A stretch of DNA of 64,000 nucleotides from Thermomonas fusca DSM 15424 (GCF_000423885.1 NZ_AUIV01000020.1:1-64000); one strand, 5' to 3'; counted from the first letter of the stretch, positions 28,294-37,982 are shown. Program-made: numbers and translations. The notes: generated from the letters alone by a model not told the origin.

Positions 28294-28590
28294 GTCGGAC
28301 TCCTTGCTCCGTTGCGGCGCAGGGCGGGCATCTCGCGGATGCTGCAGCCTGCGTCATGGCGTACTGGGGAGGGCGGCTGCTCTGATGGCGGCCTTTGCCC
28401 GGGCGCGCCGTCCCGTTATGGGTTCGGCCGGCGTGCCGGTGTACCTGACAATCACGCGAGTGGACGGTGGGTCAGGCCAAAAGTTGGCGCAAGGTAGGCG
28501 CCGGTTACACAACACAAGCTGAATGGGCGGGTACCGAAATTTGTTGACTTGTGTCGCAGTTCCAGGGTGGCCAAAGCACTTCGGGTGATC
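28294..28590. other. Gene-free spacer between fadH and the cell wall hydrolase
   Basis: This 297-bp stretch lies between the fadH stop and the start of the hydrolase gene. No frame in it gives a recognisable protein, and no clear terminator or promoter was found. It must hold the hydrolase promoter on the minus strand unless the gene is read through from fadH. Confidence 0.5.
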
Positions 28591-30609
28591 TCAGAGCGCC
28601 GCCGCCAGCCGGCTGCCTTCGTCGATCGCGCGCTTGGCATCCAGCTCGGCGGCGAGTTTTGCGCCGCCGATCAGATGGGGTTTGCGCCCGCGCGCCAGCA
28701 GTGCATCGAACAGCGTGCGGCGCGGCTCCTGCCCGGCGCAGACCACTACATGGTCGACCGGCAGGATCTGGCTGCTGCCATCCACCCGGATGTGCAGGCC
28801 GTGGTCGTCCACGCCCACGTACTCCACGCCACCCAGCATCTTGACCGCCTTGGCCTTGAGGGTGGCGCGATGGATCCAGCCGGTGGTCTTGCCCAGCCGG
28901 GCGCCCGGTTTGCCGGACGAGCGCTGCAGCAGCCAGATCTGCCGTGCCGGCGGTTCCGGATGCGGCTGCGCCAGCCCACCCGGCGCATTGAACGTCGGGT
29001 CCACGCCCCATTCGGCCATCCAGCGCGCCGGATCCAGCGTCGGCGAACCGCCGGCCTGGGCCAGGAACTCGGCCACATCGAAACCGATGCCGCCGGCGCC
29101 GATGATCGCCACCCTGCCGCCGACATCGACCCGGCCTTCCAGCACATCCAGATAGCTGATGACGCTGGCGTGGTCTGCGCCCGGGATATCCAGCCCGCGT
29201 GGAGTGACGCCGGTGGCAACCACCACTTCGTCGAACCCTTCCAGCGCATCCGCGTCCACGCGGGTGTTCAGGCGCAGGTCCACGCCGGTCTCTTCGATGC
29301 GGTGGCGGAAATAGCGCAGCGGTTCGTGGAATTCCTCCTTGCCCGGAATGCGCTTGGCCAGATTGAACTGGCCGCCGATCTCGCTGCCGCCATCGAACAG
29401 GGTCACCCGATGGCCGCGTCCGGCCGCCTCGGTGGCGCAGGCCAGGCCGGCGGGGCCTGCACCGACCACGGCGATGGTTTTCGGCGTGCTCGTCGGGGTG
29501 AAGTTCAACTCGGTCTCGGCGCAGGCGCGCGGATTGACCAGGCAGCTCGCGCGCTTGCTTTCGAACACGTGGTCCAGACAGGCCTGGTTGCAGGCGATGC
29601 AGGTGTTGATCGCATCGCTGCGGCCGGCGCGCGCCTTGTTCACCCACTGAGGATCGGCCAGCAGCGGGCGGGCCATCGACACCATGTCGGCGCTGCCCGC
29701 GGCCAACACCGCTTCGGCCACGTCCGGCATGTTGATGCGGTTGCTGGCAACCAGCGGCAGCGTTACATGAGGCTTCAGCTTGGCGGTCACCCCGGCGAAG
29801 GCGGCGCGCGGCACTGAAGTGGCGATGGTGGGGACGCGCGCCTCGTGCCAGCCGATGCCGCTGTTGATGATGGTGGCGCCGGCGGCTTCCACCGCCTTGG
29901 CCTGGGCGACGATGGCGTCCCAATCGTTGCCGCCTTCAACCAGGTCAAGCAGCGACAGCCGGTAGATGAGGATGAAGTCCGGCCCGCAGGCTTCGCGCAC
30001 GCGCCGCACGATTTCGACGGCGAAGCGCATCCGCCTGGCGGCGTCTCCGCCCCAGCCATCGCTGCGGCGATTCACCCGCGGAGTGGTGAATTCGTTCAGC
30101 AGATAGCCTTCCGAACCCATGATCTCGACGCCGTCGTAGCCGGCCTCGCGCGCCAGCGCCGCGGCGGTGGCGAAATCGCGGATCTGGCGTTCGACGCCGC
30201 GCGCCGACAGCGCCCGCGGAGTGAACGGATTGATCGCCGACTTCAATCGCGATGGCGCCACCGACAACGGGTGATAGGCATAGCGGCCGGCGTGCAGCAG
30301 CTGCAGGCAAAGCTTGCCGTCATGGGCATGCACCGCGGAGGTCACCTGGCGGTGCCGGCGCAAGTGCCAGGGCAGGGACAGCCGTCCGGCGAACGGCTTG
30401 AGCCAGCCGACGATATTGGGTGCGAATCCGCCGGTCACCATCAGGCCGACGCCGCCCTGTGCGCGCTCGGCGAAATATGTCGCCAGTTTGGGAAAGTCGG
30501 CGGCGTGGTCTTCCAGCCCGGTATGCATCGAGCCCATCAGGACGCGGTTGCGCAGGGTGGTGAAGCCCAGGTCGAGCGGGGCCAGCAGATGCGGGTAGGA
30601 GGTCGTCAT
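28591..30609 (-). CDS. fadH: NADPH-dependent 2,4-dienoyl-CoA reductase
   Basis: The 672-residue flavo-iron-sulfur enzyme removes double bonds during unsaturated fatty-acid beta-oxidation. The N-terminal old-yellow-enzyme barrel has ALLxxGRYAYHP-type FMN contacts and GSEGYLLNEFTTPRVNRRSD. Four cysteines of the 4Fe-4S cluster lie in CIACNQACLDHVF and the following CLVNPRAC (about residues 335-360). The C-terminal FAD/NADPH domain begins at VVGAGPAGLACATEAAGRGH. Length matches E. coli FadH. It diverges from ompA with a palindrome-bearing 215-bp gap between. Confidence 0.96.
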   Translation of the reverse strand: MTTSYPHLLAPLDLGFTTLRNRVLMGSMHTGLEDHAADFPKLATYFAERAQGGVGLMVTGGFAPNIVGWLKPFAGRLSLPWHLRRHRQVTSAVHAHDGKLCLQLLHAGRYAYHPLSVAPSRLKSAINPFTPRALSARGVERQIRDFATAAALAREAGYDGVEIMGSEGYLLNEFTTPRVNRRSDGWGGDAARRMRFAVEIVRRVREACGPDFILIYRLSLLDLVEGGNDWDAIVAQAKAVEAAGATIINSGIGWHEARVPTIATSVPRAAFAGVTAKLKPHVTLPLVASNRINMPDVAEAVLAAGSADMVSMARPLLADPQWVNKARAGRSDAINTCIACNQACLDHVFESKRASCLVNPRACAETELNFTPTSTPKTIAVVGAGPAGLACATEAAGRGHRVTLFDGGSEIGGQFNLAKRIPGKEEFHEPLRYFRHRIEETGVDLRLNTRVDADALEGFDEVVVATGVTPRGLDIPGADHASVISYLDVLEGRVDVGGRVAIIGAGGIGFDVAEFLAQAGGSPTLDPARWMAEWGVDPTFNAPGGLAQPHPEPPARQIWLLQRSSGKPGARLGKTTGWIHRATLKAKAVKMLGGVEYVGVDDHGLHIRVDGSSQILPVDHVVVCAGQEPRRTLFDALLARGRKPHLIGGAKLAAELDAKRAIDEGSRLAAAL

Positions 30610-30699
30610 CGCCGCAGCATACCGTCAGGTATGGTCGGTTGCATGCGGGCGGGCAAGGCTGGCGCCGGCACACTCAACTTTGCAGGCATTTATGCGTTA

Positions 30700-30714
30700 T
30701 GTTAGTGTTAACAC
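30700..30714. promoter_or_regulatory. Operator-like palindrome between fadH and ompA
   Basis: GTGTTAACAC (30705-30714) is a perfect 10-bp palindrome, overlapped by the inverted repeat TGTTA-N4-TAACA (30700-30713). It lies in the most AT-rich part of the divergent fadH-ompA gap, next to a weak promoter-like pair (TTGCAG 30680-30685, TAGTGT 30703-30708). The cognate regulator is unknown. Confidence 0.45.
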
Positions 30715-30824
30715 GGCTTTCACGTGCCCGGCTGTAACGTGCGCCAAGCGCCGGAACTGCCGTCTGGAGCAAGCGCTTTAAAAATCTGCGTCACGGTTTC
30801 TTTCACTGAATCAAGGAGCTGAAC

Positions 30825-31904
30825 ATGAACAAGAAACTTCTCTGCGCCGCCCTTCTGGGTGGTCTGGGTCTGGCGCAGGCTGCGTCTGCCCAGGAGTTCG
30901 ACGATCGCTGGTACGTTTCCGGTTCGACCGGTGTGAATTTCCAGGACTCGGATCGTGGCACTGAAGACGCGCTCTTCGGCACCATCGGCTTCGGCAAGTT
31001 CCTCACCCAGCGCTTCTCGCTGGAAACCGAGCTGAACTACCAGAACCCGGACAAGACCATCAACCCGAACCTGTGGTGGAGCCAGTACGGCGTCTCGCTG
31101 GACGGCCGTTACCACTTCCGCAACGCCGACTCCAAGTGGTGGCCCTACCTGCGCGGCGGCCTGGGCTGGCAGCGTCACGAGGAAGAGTTCGTGACCACCC
31201 TGCCGACCTCGCCGGCGGATCACAAGGATTCCAACCTGGCGGTCAACCTCGGCGCCGGCCTGCAGTTCGATTTCGGCCGCATGGATCTGCGCACCGAAAT
31301 CGGCACCCGCGTCGACTTCGACGATCAGCAGGCCCGTCTGGGCGAGCAGCAGGATCAGTTCACCGACCTGCTGGCTTCGGTCGGCCTGACCATCGCGCTC
31401 GGCCCGGAGCCGGTTGCCGCGATTGCCCCGGCCCCGGCGCCGCAGCAGACCTGCGCCGACATGGATGACGACGGCGACGGCGTCAACAACTGTAACGACA
31501 AGTGCCCGGGTTCGCAGGCTGGCCAGACCATCGGTCCGGACGGCTGCCCGGTGCCGGTCTCGATCGACCTGAAGGGCGTGAACTTCGATTTCGACAAGTC
31601 GACCCTGCGCTCCGACGCAGTGGCGATCCTCAACGAGGCCGTCGAGATCCTGAAGCGCTATCCGGAGCTGAAGGTTGAAGTCGCCGGCCACACCGACCAG
31701 TGCGGTACCGACGCTTACAACCAGAGCCTGTCCGAGCGTCGCGCCAAGGCGGTCTATGACTACCTGACCAGCAACGGCGTGGACGCCGGCCGCATGACCG
31801 GTCCGACCGGCTACGGCGAGAGCCGTCCGCTGGAAGACAAGGGCCAGACCCTGCCGGGCTGCAAGAGCGAGACCAACCGCCGCACCGAGCTGAACAGCCT
31901 GTAA
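30825..31904 (+). CDS. ompA: OmpA-family outer membrane protein
   Basis: The 359-residue protein starts with a signal peptide (MNKKLLCAALLGGLGLAQA, cleavage likely after ASA at residue 22). An eight-strand beta-barrel of about 170 residues follows. Then comes an acidic DMDDDGDGVNNCNDKCP stretch, a thrombospondin type-3-like calcium-binding repeat. The OmpA C-terminal peptidoglycan-binding domain contains KVEVAGHTDQCGTDAYNQSL and SERRAKAVYDYL. The C-terminus NRRTELNSL keeps the family NRR motif. AAGGAG lies nine bases before the ATG. A strong terminator follows. Confidence 0.95.
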   Translation: MNKKLLCAALLGGLGLAQAASAQEFDDRWYVSGSTGVNFQDSDRGTEDALFGTIGFGKFLTQRFSLETELNYQNPDKTINPNLWWSQYGVSLDGRYHFRNADSKWWPYLRGGLGWQRHEEEFVTTLPTSPADHKDSNLAVNLGAGLQFDFGRMDLRTEIGTRVDFDDQQARLGEQQDQFTDLLASVGLTIALGPEPVAAIAPAPAPQQTCADMDDDGDGVNNCNDKCPGSQAGQTIGPDGCPVPVSIDLKGVNFDFDKSTLRSDAVAILNEAVEILKRYPELKVEVAGHTDQCGTDAYNQSLSERRAKAVYDYLTSNGVDAGRMTGPTGYGESRPLEDKGQTLPGCKSETNRRTELNSL

Positions 31905-31928
31905 TTCCGGCTGTCGTTCGCGAAGTAT

Positions 31929-31963
31929 CGAAGCCCGGCCAAGTGCCGGGCTTCGTTTTTTTT
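31929..31963 (+). terminator. Intrinsic terminator after ompA
   Basis: An 11-bp perfect stem (31929-31939 with 31945-31955), with a five-base loop, is followed by eight Ts (31956-31963). Confidence 0.95.
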
Positions 31964-32043
31964 GGGGCGCTGCGGTTGCATTCAATTGCGGTGCGGCGCA
32001 GCCAGCGCCTACACTGTCGCGGTCCGTCGGGGAGTCTGCTGCC

Positions 32044-32541
32044 ATGTCGTCCATGTTTCGCACCTGTGTGCTTTCCTTGCTTGCGGTTCCAGGGTTGGCG
32101 CAGGCAGGCGGCGACGTGTGCGCAACCGGTGTCGTCTCGGCCGTGCCGGTTCGCCCGACCGTGATTTCCGCCGTCGCCACCGAGTTCGCTCCGGCGATCA
32201 CCCAGCTGGGTGGTGCCAGCGGCGTGCTGGCGCAGTCGTTCGACGAGGCGCTTTCGGTGGACAACGTGCTGGCGCGGATCCGCGTCGATGGTTGCCGCGC
32301 AATGGCGAAGTCAGTAGCGCCGGGTGCCGCGGGCATCGACCCTGCCGCCTACAAGCCGCAGACCGCGTTCGACAACACGCCGTGGCGCTTCAACATGACC
32401 CAGAACGGCAAGCGCATGACTGCCGACGAGTTCGACGCGTGGATGAAGTCGCGTGGCGTGCGCGTGGTCGGGCGCAAGGACGCTGCGGAAGCCGCCGCGC
32501 CCGAGACGGCTCCGGCGGAGGAGAGCAAGGCGGCCAACTGA
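32044..32541 (+). CDS. Secreted hypothetical protein conserved in Xanthomonadaceae
   Basis: The 165-residue protein has a signal peptide (MSSMFRTCVLSLLAVPGLAQA) and two cysteines in the mature part (DVCATG, VDGCRAM) that could form a disulfide. The best conserved stretch is TAFDNTPWRFNMTQNGKRMT near residue 115, followed by ADEFDAWMKSRGVRVV. The last 20 or so residues are a low-complexity Ala/Glu/Lys tail. I recall similar unannotated proteins in Xanthomonas relatives but know no function. It lies 15 bases upstream of the pseudouridine synthase gene. Confidence 0.75.
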   Translation: MSSMFRTCVLSLLAVPGLAQAGGDVCATGVVSAVPVRPTVISAVATEFAPAITQLGGASGVLAQSFDEALSVDNVLARIRVDGCRAMAKSVAPGAAGIDPAAYKPQTAFDNTPWRFNMTQNGKRMTADEFDAWMKSRGVRVVGRKDAAEAAAPETAPAEESKAAN

Positions 32542-32556
32542 CCGGCGCCGCTTCGC

Positions 32557-33276
32557 ATGGGCGCGCGCCACGGACTGGCACGGGTGCTGTCCAAGCGCGG
32601 ACTGTGCTCGCGCAGTCAGGCCGAACGGCTCATTCGCGACGGCCGCGTGCGTCTCGATGGGCGCGTCGTGCGCGATCCCGAGCATCCGACCGATGTGACC
32701 CAAGCCCGCATCGACATCGACGGCGCCGCGCTGGAACAGGCCGCGCCGCGCTACCTGATGCTCAACAAGCCGCGCGGGCTGGTCACCACGGCCAGCGATG
32801 AGCGCGGTCGCGACACGGTATACCGCTGCTTCGACGGCGCAGGCCTCGGCTGGATCGCCCCGGTCGGTCGCCTCGACAAGGCCAGCGAAGGCCTGCTGCT
32901 GTTCTCCAGCGATCCGCGCTGGGCGGCCGGCATCACCGATCCGGCGCGCGGCCCAGGCAAGACCTACCACGTGCAGGTGAACCGCATCCCCGATGCGACA
33001 ACGCTGTCGGCGCTGCAGGCCGGCGCGGCGGTGGAAGGCGAATGGCTGCGCGCCGCGTCCGTCACCCTGCTGCGTGCCGGCGCGAAGCATGCCTGGCTGG
33101 AAATCACCCTGGACGAAGGCCGCAACCGCCAGATCCGGCGGCTGCTGGCGGCCTTCGACATCGGCGTGCTGCGGCTGCTGCGGGTGGCGATCGGGCCGCT
33201 GGCTCTGGGCGAACTGCCGAAGGGCCAATGGCGGGAGCTGACCGCGCAGGAAGTCGCCGCGCTGGGCGGCGGCTGA
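32557..33276 (+). CDS. RsuA-family pseudouridine synthase
   Basis: The 239-residue product has an N-terminal S4 RNA-binding domain (GLARVLSKRGLCSRSQAERL, about residues 6-25). The catalytic domain holds the conserved aspartate in GRLDKASEGLLLFSSD (about 105). DEGRNRQIRRLLAAFDI near residue 190 is also typical of RsuA/RluB/RluE/RluF enzymes. Whether it modifies 16S or 23S rRNA cannot be decided from motifs. It shares a direction with the preceding secreted protein and meets the kbl stop only three bases later. Confidence 0.9.
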   Translation: MGARHGLARVLSKRGLCSRSQAERLIRDGRVRLDGRVVRDPEHPTDVTQARIDIDGAALEQAAPRYLMLNKPRGLVTTASDERGRDTVYRCFDGAGLGWIAPVGRLDKASEGLLLFSSDPRWAAGITDPARGPGKTYHVQVNRIPDATTLSALQAGAAVEGEWLRAASVTLLRAGAKHAWLEITLDEGRNRQIRRLLAAFDIGVLRLLRVAIGPLALGELPKGQWRELTAQEVAALGGG

Positions 33277-33279
33277 TCC

Positions 33280-34473
33280 TCAGGCCTTCAGCACGCCCAA
33301 TTCGTGACCGATGCGGATGAAGGCGTCGATGGCGCGATCGAGGTGTTCGCGGGTATGCGCCGCCGAGATCTGCGTGCGGATGCGCGCCTGCCCCTTCGGT
33401 ACCACCGGGAAGAAGAAGCCGATCGCGTAGATGCCTTCCTCCAGCAGCCGCTCGGCGAAGCGCTGCGCCAGCGGCGCGTCGTACAGCATCACCGGCGAGA
33501 TCGGATGCACGCCCGGCTTGATCTCGAAACCGGCGGCGGTCATGCGTTCGCGGAAATACGCGGTGTTGTCGCGCAGGCGCTCGCGCAGCTCGCCGGCGGA
33601 GGAGAGCATTTCGAACGCCTTGATGCCGGCCGCGACCACGTGCGGCGGCAGCGAATTGGAGAACAGGTACGGACGCGAGCGCTGGCGCAGCAGCTCGATC
33701 ACTTCCTTTTTCGCGGTGGTGAAGCCGCCGAGCGCGCCGCCCATCGCCTTGCCGAGGGTGCCGGTAAAGATGTCGATCCGGTCCAGCACGCCCTTGACCT
33801 CGGCGCTGCCGCGGCCGGTCGCACCGAGGAAGCCGGTGGCATGGCATTCGTCGATATGCACCAGCGCGCCATACTGCTTCGCCAGCCGCGTGATCTCGTC
33901 CAGCCGCGCGATGAAGCCGTCCATCGAGAACACACCGTCGGTGGTGATCATGATGGTGCGCGCGCCGTCCGCCTTGGCCTGCTGCAGCTGCGTCTCGAGG
34001 TCGACCATGTCGCTGTTGGCGTAGCGGTAGCGCTTTGCCTTGCACAGGCGAACGCCGTCGATGATCGATGCGTGGTTGAGCGCGTCGGAGATGATTGCGT
34101 CGTTCTCGTCCAGCAGCGGCTCGAACAGCCCGCCGTTGGCGTCGAAGCAGGCGGCGTAGAGGATGGTGTCCTCGGTCCCGAAGAAGTCGGCGATGGTCCG
34201 TTCCAGCTGCTTGTGCAGGTCCTGGGTGCCGCAGATGAAGCGCACGCTGGCCATGCCGAAGCCGTGGGTGTCCAGCGCTTCCTTGGCGGCGGCGATCACG
34301 TCCGGGTGGTCGGCAAGCCCGAGGTAATTGTTGGCGCAGAAGTTCAGTACCCTGCGGCCGTCCGCCAGCTCGATCTCGGCCGACTGCGGCGAGGTGATGA
34401 TCCGTTCGGACTTGAACAGCCCGGCGGCGCGGATTTCGTCGAGGGTGATTGCGTAGCGTTGGGTGAGCGACAT
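33280..34473 (-). CDS. kbl: 2-amino-3-ketobutyrate CoA ligase (glycine C-acetyltransferase)
   Basis: The 397-residue PLP enzyme completes threonine degradation, cleaving 2-amino-3-ketobutyrate with CoA to glycine and acetyl-CoA. It has the alpha-oxoamine synthase features NFCANNYLGLADHP, HIDECHATGFLGATGRG and the PLP-lysine motif FTGTLGKAMGGALGG (about residue 245). Length equals E. coli Kbl. It lies 144 bases downstream of tdh on the same strand, so the two act in sequence and are probably one operon. Confidence 0.96.
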   Translation of the reverse strand: MSLTQRYAITLDEIRAAGLFKSERIITSPQSAEIELADGRRVLNFCANNYLGLADHPDVIAAAKEALDTHGFGMASVRFICGTQDLHKQLERTIADFFGTEDTILYAACFDANGGLFEPLLDENDAIISDALNHASIIDGVRLCKAKRYRYANSDMVDLETQLQQAKADGARTIMITTDGVFSMDGFIARLDEITRLAKQYGALVHIDECHATGFLGATGRGSAEVKGVLDRIDIFTGTLGKAMGGALGGFTTAKKEVIELLRQRSRPYLFSNSLPPHVVAAGIKAFEMLSSAGELRERLRDNTAYFRERMTAAGFEIKPGVHPISPVMLYDAPLAQRFAERLLEEGIYAIGFFFPVVPKGQARIRTQISAAHTREHLDRAIDAFIRIGHELGVLKA

Positions 34474-34617
34474 CGGGGCTCCGGGATTTCGGTGGCAGGC
34501 GGATGCTGCCGGTGCGCGACCATCGGCGGCATGGACGCCGCCGATGAGCCTACATGTATGTATTCACGGCGTGTCGCGCACCGGCAGCGTCGGCCTGCCG
34601 CGCACGGAGATCAGCCA

Positions 34618-35640
34618 TCAATTCCAGCTCAACACGACCTTGCCGGCCTTGCCCGCTTCCATTAGCTCGAAACCCTTCTGGAAATCCTCCACCGGCAGCT
34701 GGTGGGTCAGCACCTTGCCCAGCGGAAAGCCGGACAGCACCAGCTGGGTCATCTTGTACCAGGTCTCGTACATCTTGCGGCCGTAGATGCCCTGCACGGT
34801 GAGGCCCTTGAAGATGATCTTGTCCCAGTCGCAGCCTGCGCCCTTGGGCATGATGCCGAGCATCGCGATCTTGCCGCCGTGGTACATGCAGTCGAGCATG
34901 TCGTTGAAGGCGCGCGGGTTGCCGCTCATCTCCAGGCCCACGTCGAAGCCTTCCATGTGCAGGTCGGCCATCACGTCCTTCAGCGAGGTGTTGGCGACGT
35001 TGACCACGCGGGTGGCGCCCATGTCGGCGGCCAGCTTGAGGCGGTAGTCGTTGACGTCGGTGACCACCACGTTGCGTGCGCCGATGTGCTTGCAGATGCC
35101 CGCGGCAATGATGCCGATCGGGCCGGCGCCGGTGATCAGCACGTCTTCGCCGATCACGTCGAACTCCAGCGCGCAGTGCGCGGCGTTGCCGTAGGGGTCG
35201 AAGAACGCGGCCAATTCCGAGGGGATCTGGTCGGGGATCGGCCACAGGTTGCTGGCTGGCATGGTCATGTATTCGGCGAAGGCGCCGTTGCGGTTGACGC
35301 CAATGCCCACGGTGTTGGGGCACAAGTGTGGGCGGCCGCCACGACAGTTGCGACAGTGGCCGCAGACGATGTGGCCTTCGGCGCTGACGCGCTGGCCGAC
35401 CTCATAGCCGGTGACCGCCGAGCCCAGCTGGGCGATGCGGCCGACGAATTCGTGGCCGATGGTCAGTCCCGGCTGGATGGTGCGCTGGCTCCAGTCGTCC
35501 CACAGGTAGATGTGCAGGTCGGTCCCGCAGATCGCGGTCTTTTCCAGCTTGATCAGGACCTCGTTCGGGCCCGGCACCGGCACCGGCACCTGCTCCATCC
35601 AGATGCCCTTGGCAGCGTCGCGCTTGACCAGCGCCCGCAT
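34618..35640 (-). CDS. tdh: L-threonine 3-dehydrogenase
   Basis: The 340-residue medium-chain dehydrogenase oxidises threonine to 2-amino-3-ketobutyrate. Catalytic zinc ligands lie in KTAICGTDLHIYLWDDW and TIGHEFVG; the structural zinc cysteines are in CGHCRNCRGGRPHLC. The NAD fold starts at VLITGAGPIGIIAAG. The ATG at 35640 (MRALVKRDAAKGIW) matches the family start; two in-frame ATGs upstream (35658, 35664) would add 6-8 residues. None has a clear Shine-Dalgarno. It is divergent from the first S46 peptidase. Confidence 0.95.
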   Translation of the reverse strand: MRALVKRDAAKGIWMEQVPVPVPGPNEVLIKLEKTAICGTDLHIYLWDDWSQRTIQPGLTIGHEFVGRIAQLGSAVTGYEVGQRVSAEGHIVCGHCRNCRGGRPHLCPNTVGIGVNRNGAFAEYMTMPASNLWPIPDQIPSELAAFFDPYGNAAHCALEFDVIGEDVLITGAGPIGIIAAGICKHIGARNVVVTDVNDYRLKLAADMGATRVVNVANTSLKDVMADLHMEGFDVGLEMSGNPRAFNDMLDCMYHGGKIAMLGIMPKGAGCDWDKIIFKGLTVQGIYGRKMYETWYKMTQLVLSGFPLGKVLTHQLPVEDFQKGFELMEAGKAGKVVLSWN

Positions 35641-35686
35641 CGTGTTCGCTTGCGTCATGTCCATGACCGGTCGGGATAAGACGGTC

Positions 35687-35692
35687 ATTTTA
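35687..35692 (-). promoter_or_regulatory. Predicted -10 of tdh
   Basis: TAAAAT on the minus strand lies 47-52 bases before the tdh ATG. It is the only AT-rich hexamer close to the gene; no clear -35 was found. Confidence 0.4.
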
Positions 35693-35788
35693 CCGCCGTT
35701 CCCGCCGCCGGCCGGGGCCTGACCAAGGTCACGGGTCGGCGCGGGGCGGGGATGGTCTAATACGGGTTTGCCGTTCCGGAGCCCAGAC

Positions 35789-37939
35789 ATGCGCAAACGC
35801 ACCCTGACCGCCGCCTTGGCGATGACCGTCGCCGGCGGCATGGCCCATGCCGATGAAGGCATGTGGATGCCCTCGCAACTGCCCCAGCTGGCCGCCCAGC
35901 TGCAGGCCGCCGGCTTCAAGGGCGATCCCGCCGGGCTGGCCGACGTGACCAAACCGCCGCTGGCCGCGGTGGTGTCGCTGGGCGGCTGCACCGCCAGCTT
36001 CGTGTCGCCGGAAGGCCTGGTGGTGACCAACCACCATTGCGCCCTGGGCGCGATCCAGCTCAACTCCACGCCCGAGAAGAATCTCATCCAGGACGGCTTC
36101 ATCGCCGCCACCCGCGCTGATGAAGTGTCGGCCGGCCCCGCCTCGCGGATCTGGGTGACGGTGGGTTTCGACAAGATCAGCGATCGCATCCTTGCGGATG
36201 CGAAGGGCAAGACCGGACGCGCCTATTACGATGCCGTCGATGCCGCGAGGAAGAACGCCGTGGCGCAGTGCGAGGCGGATGCCGGCCACCGCTGCAGCGT
36301 CGCCGACATGTACTACGGCAGCGACTTCTACCTGATCAAACAGCTGGAACTGAAGGACATCCGCCTGGTCTACGCGCCGCCGCGCGCGATCGGCAACTAC
36401 GGCGACGAGATCGACAACTTCATGTGGCCGCGCCACACCGGCGACTTCACCTTCTACCGCGCCTATGTCGGCAAGGACGGCAAGCCGGCCGGGTACAGCA
36501 AGGACAACGTGCCCTATGCGCCGCCGGCACACCTCACGGTGTCCACCGCGCCGGTGAAGGCGGGGGATTTCGCGATGGTGGCGGGCTATCCGGGTCGCAC
36601 CTTCCGGCATCGCACCGCATCGGAGTTCGCCGGCCAGATCGACTGGTTGCTGCCGGCCCGGGTGGCGATGTACGACGGCTTGATCGACACCGTGGAGCGC
36701 GCCAGTGCCGGCAACAAGGCCAAGCAGGTGCTGTACGCATCCAGCGTGGCCGGCTACAAGAACACCCTCAAGCGCGCGCAGGGCGAGCTGGAAGGCCTGC
36801 GCCGCAGCGACGCGGTGCGCGTGCGCCGCGAGGACGAGGCAGCGATGCTGGCCTGGTTGGGCAAGCAGCCCGGGGCGAAGGCGAAGCTGGCCGGCATCCG
36901 CGCGATGCAGGCGGAGCTGGATGCCGACGACGCCAACCGCGAACGCGATTTCATCCTCCCGTTCCTGCGTCCCGGCCTGCTGGGCGCGGCCAGCCAGCTG
37001 CAGCGCCTGGCGCTGGAGCGCGGTAAGCCGGATGCGCAGCGCGAGAGCGGCTACCAGCAGCGCGACGAGGCGCTGATCGAGGGCGGCCTGAAGCAGCTGC
37101 AGCGCCGCTATGACCCGGAGGTGGAAAAGGCGTCCCTGCGTTACGCGCTGAAGCGCTACTTCGCGCTGCCGACCGGGCAGCGCGTGGCCGAGTTCGACGC
37201 CGTGTTCGGTGCCAACGAAGCCGAAGCCGCGGAGCGGCTGGATGCGCTGTACGCCGGCACGAAGTTGGGCGACGAGGCCACGCGCCTGGCCGCGCTGAAG
37301 CTGGATGCCGCCGCATTGGCGGCATCGGACGACGCACTGCTCAAGGCTGCCGCCACCCTGCAGCCCGCGCTGCTGCGGCTGGAGGCCGAGTCAAAGCAGC
37401 GGGCCGGCGAACTGCTGCGCCTGCGTCCGGCCTACATGCAGGCGCTGATCGCCTACCGCAATTCGCAGGGCAGGGCGGTCTATCCGGACGCCAACTCCAC
37501 CCTGCGCATCAGCTACGGCAAGGTTAGCCCGCTGTCGCCGCGCGACGGCATGGACTACCGCCCGCTGACCACGGTGGCCGGCATCGTCGAGAAGAACACC
37601 GGCGTCGAGCCGTTCGATGCGCCCAAGCCGCTGCTGGACGCCATCGCCAAGGGCGATTTCGGCAGCACCGCCGATCCGGAGCTGAAGACCCAGACGGTCG
37701 ATTTCATGACCAACCTGGACACCACCGGCGGCAATTCGGGTTCGCCGGTGCTGGACGCGCAGGGCAAGCTGATCGGTCTGAACTTCGATTCCAACTGGGA
37801 GGCGGTCAGCGCCAGCTGGATGTTCGACCCGCGCTACAAGCGCGCGATCCATGTCGACATGCGCTACCTGCGCTGGCTGCTGGCCAAGGTCTACCCGGCG
37901 CCGCAGCTGCTGCAGGAAATGAACCTGCCGGCCGAATGA
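35789..37939 (+). CDS. S46 dipeptidyl-peptidase, DPP11-like (acidic P1 predicted)
   Basis: The 716-residue exported serine peptidase starts with a signal peptide (MRKRTLTAALAMTVAGGMAHA) and DEGMW, the mature S46 N-terminus. The triad is visible as NHHC (81-84), RHTGDF with Asp219, and GNSGSP with Ser650. The residue 18 after the catalytic serine, equivalent to position 673 in Porphyromonas enzymes, is Ser668 (FDSNWE). Gly there marks DPP7-type hydrophobic specificity, whereas Arg or Ser marks DPP11-type Asp/Glu specificity. The ATG at 35789 follows GGAG. A paralogue follows 43 bases downstream. Confidence 0.92.
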   Translation: MRKRTLTAALAMTVAGGMAHADEGMWMPSQLPQLAAQLQAAGFKGDPAGLADVTKPPLAAVVSLGGCTASFVSPEGLVVTNHHCALGAIQLNSTPEKNLIQDGFIAATRADEVSAGPASRIWVTVGFDKISDRILADAKGKTGRAYYDAVDAARKNAVAQCEADAGHRCSVADMYYGSDFYLIKQLELKDIRLVYAPPRAIGNYGDEIDNFMWPRHTGDFTFYRAYVGKDGKPAGYSKDNVPYAPPAHLTVSTAPVKAGDFAMVAGYPGRTFRHRTASEFAGQIDWLLPARVAMYDGLIDTVERASAGNKAKQVLYASSVAGYKNTLKRAQGELEGLRRSDAVRVRREDEAAMLAWLGKQPGAKAKLAGIRAMQAELDADDANRERDFILPFLRPGLLGAASQLQRLALERGKPDAQRESGYQQRDEALIEGGLKQLQRRYDPEVEKASLRYALKRYFALPTGQRVAEFDAVFGANEAEAAERLDALYAGTKLGDEATRLAALKLDAAALAASDDALLKAAATLQPALLRLEAESKQRAGELLRLRPAYMQALIAYRNSQGRAVYPDANSTLRISYGKVSPLSPRDGMDYRPLTTVAGIVEKNTGVEPFDAPKPLLDAIAKGDFGSTADPELKTQTVDFMTNLDTTGGNSGSPVLDAQGKLIGLNFDSNWEAVSASWMFDPRYKRAIHVDMRYLRWLLAKVYPAPQLLQEMNLPAE

Positions 37940-37982
37940 GCCAGACGATGCACGCTCAACCGATGCAACCACCGAGGACACA

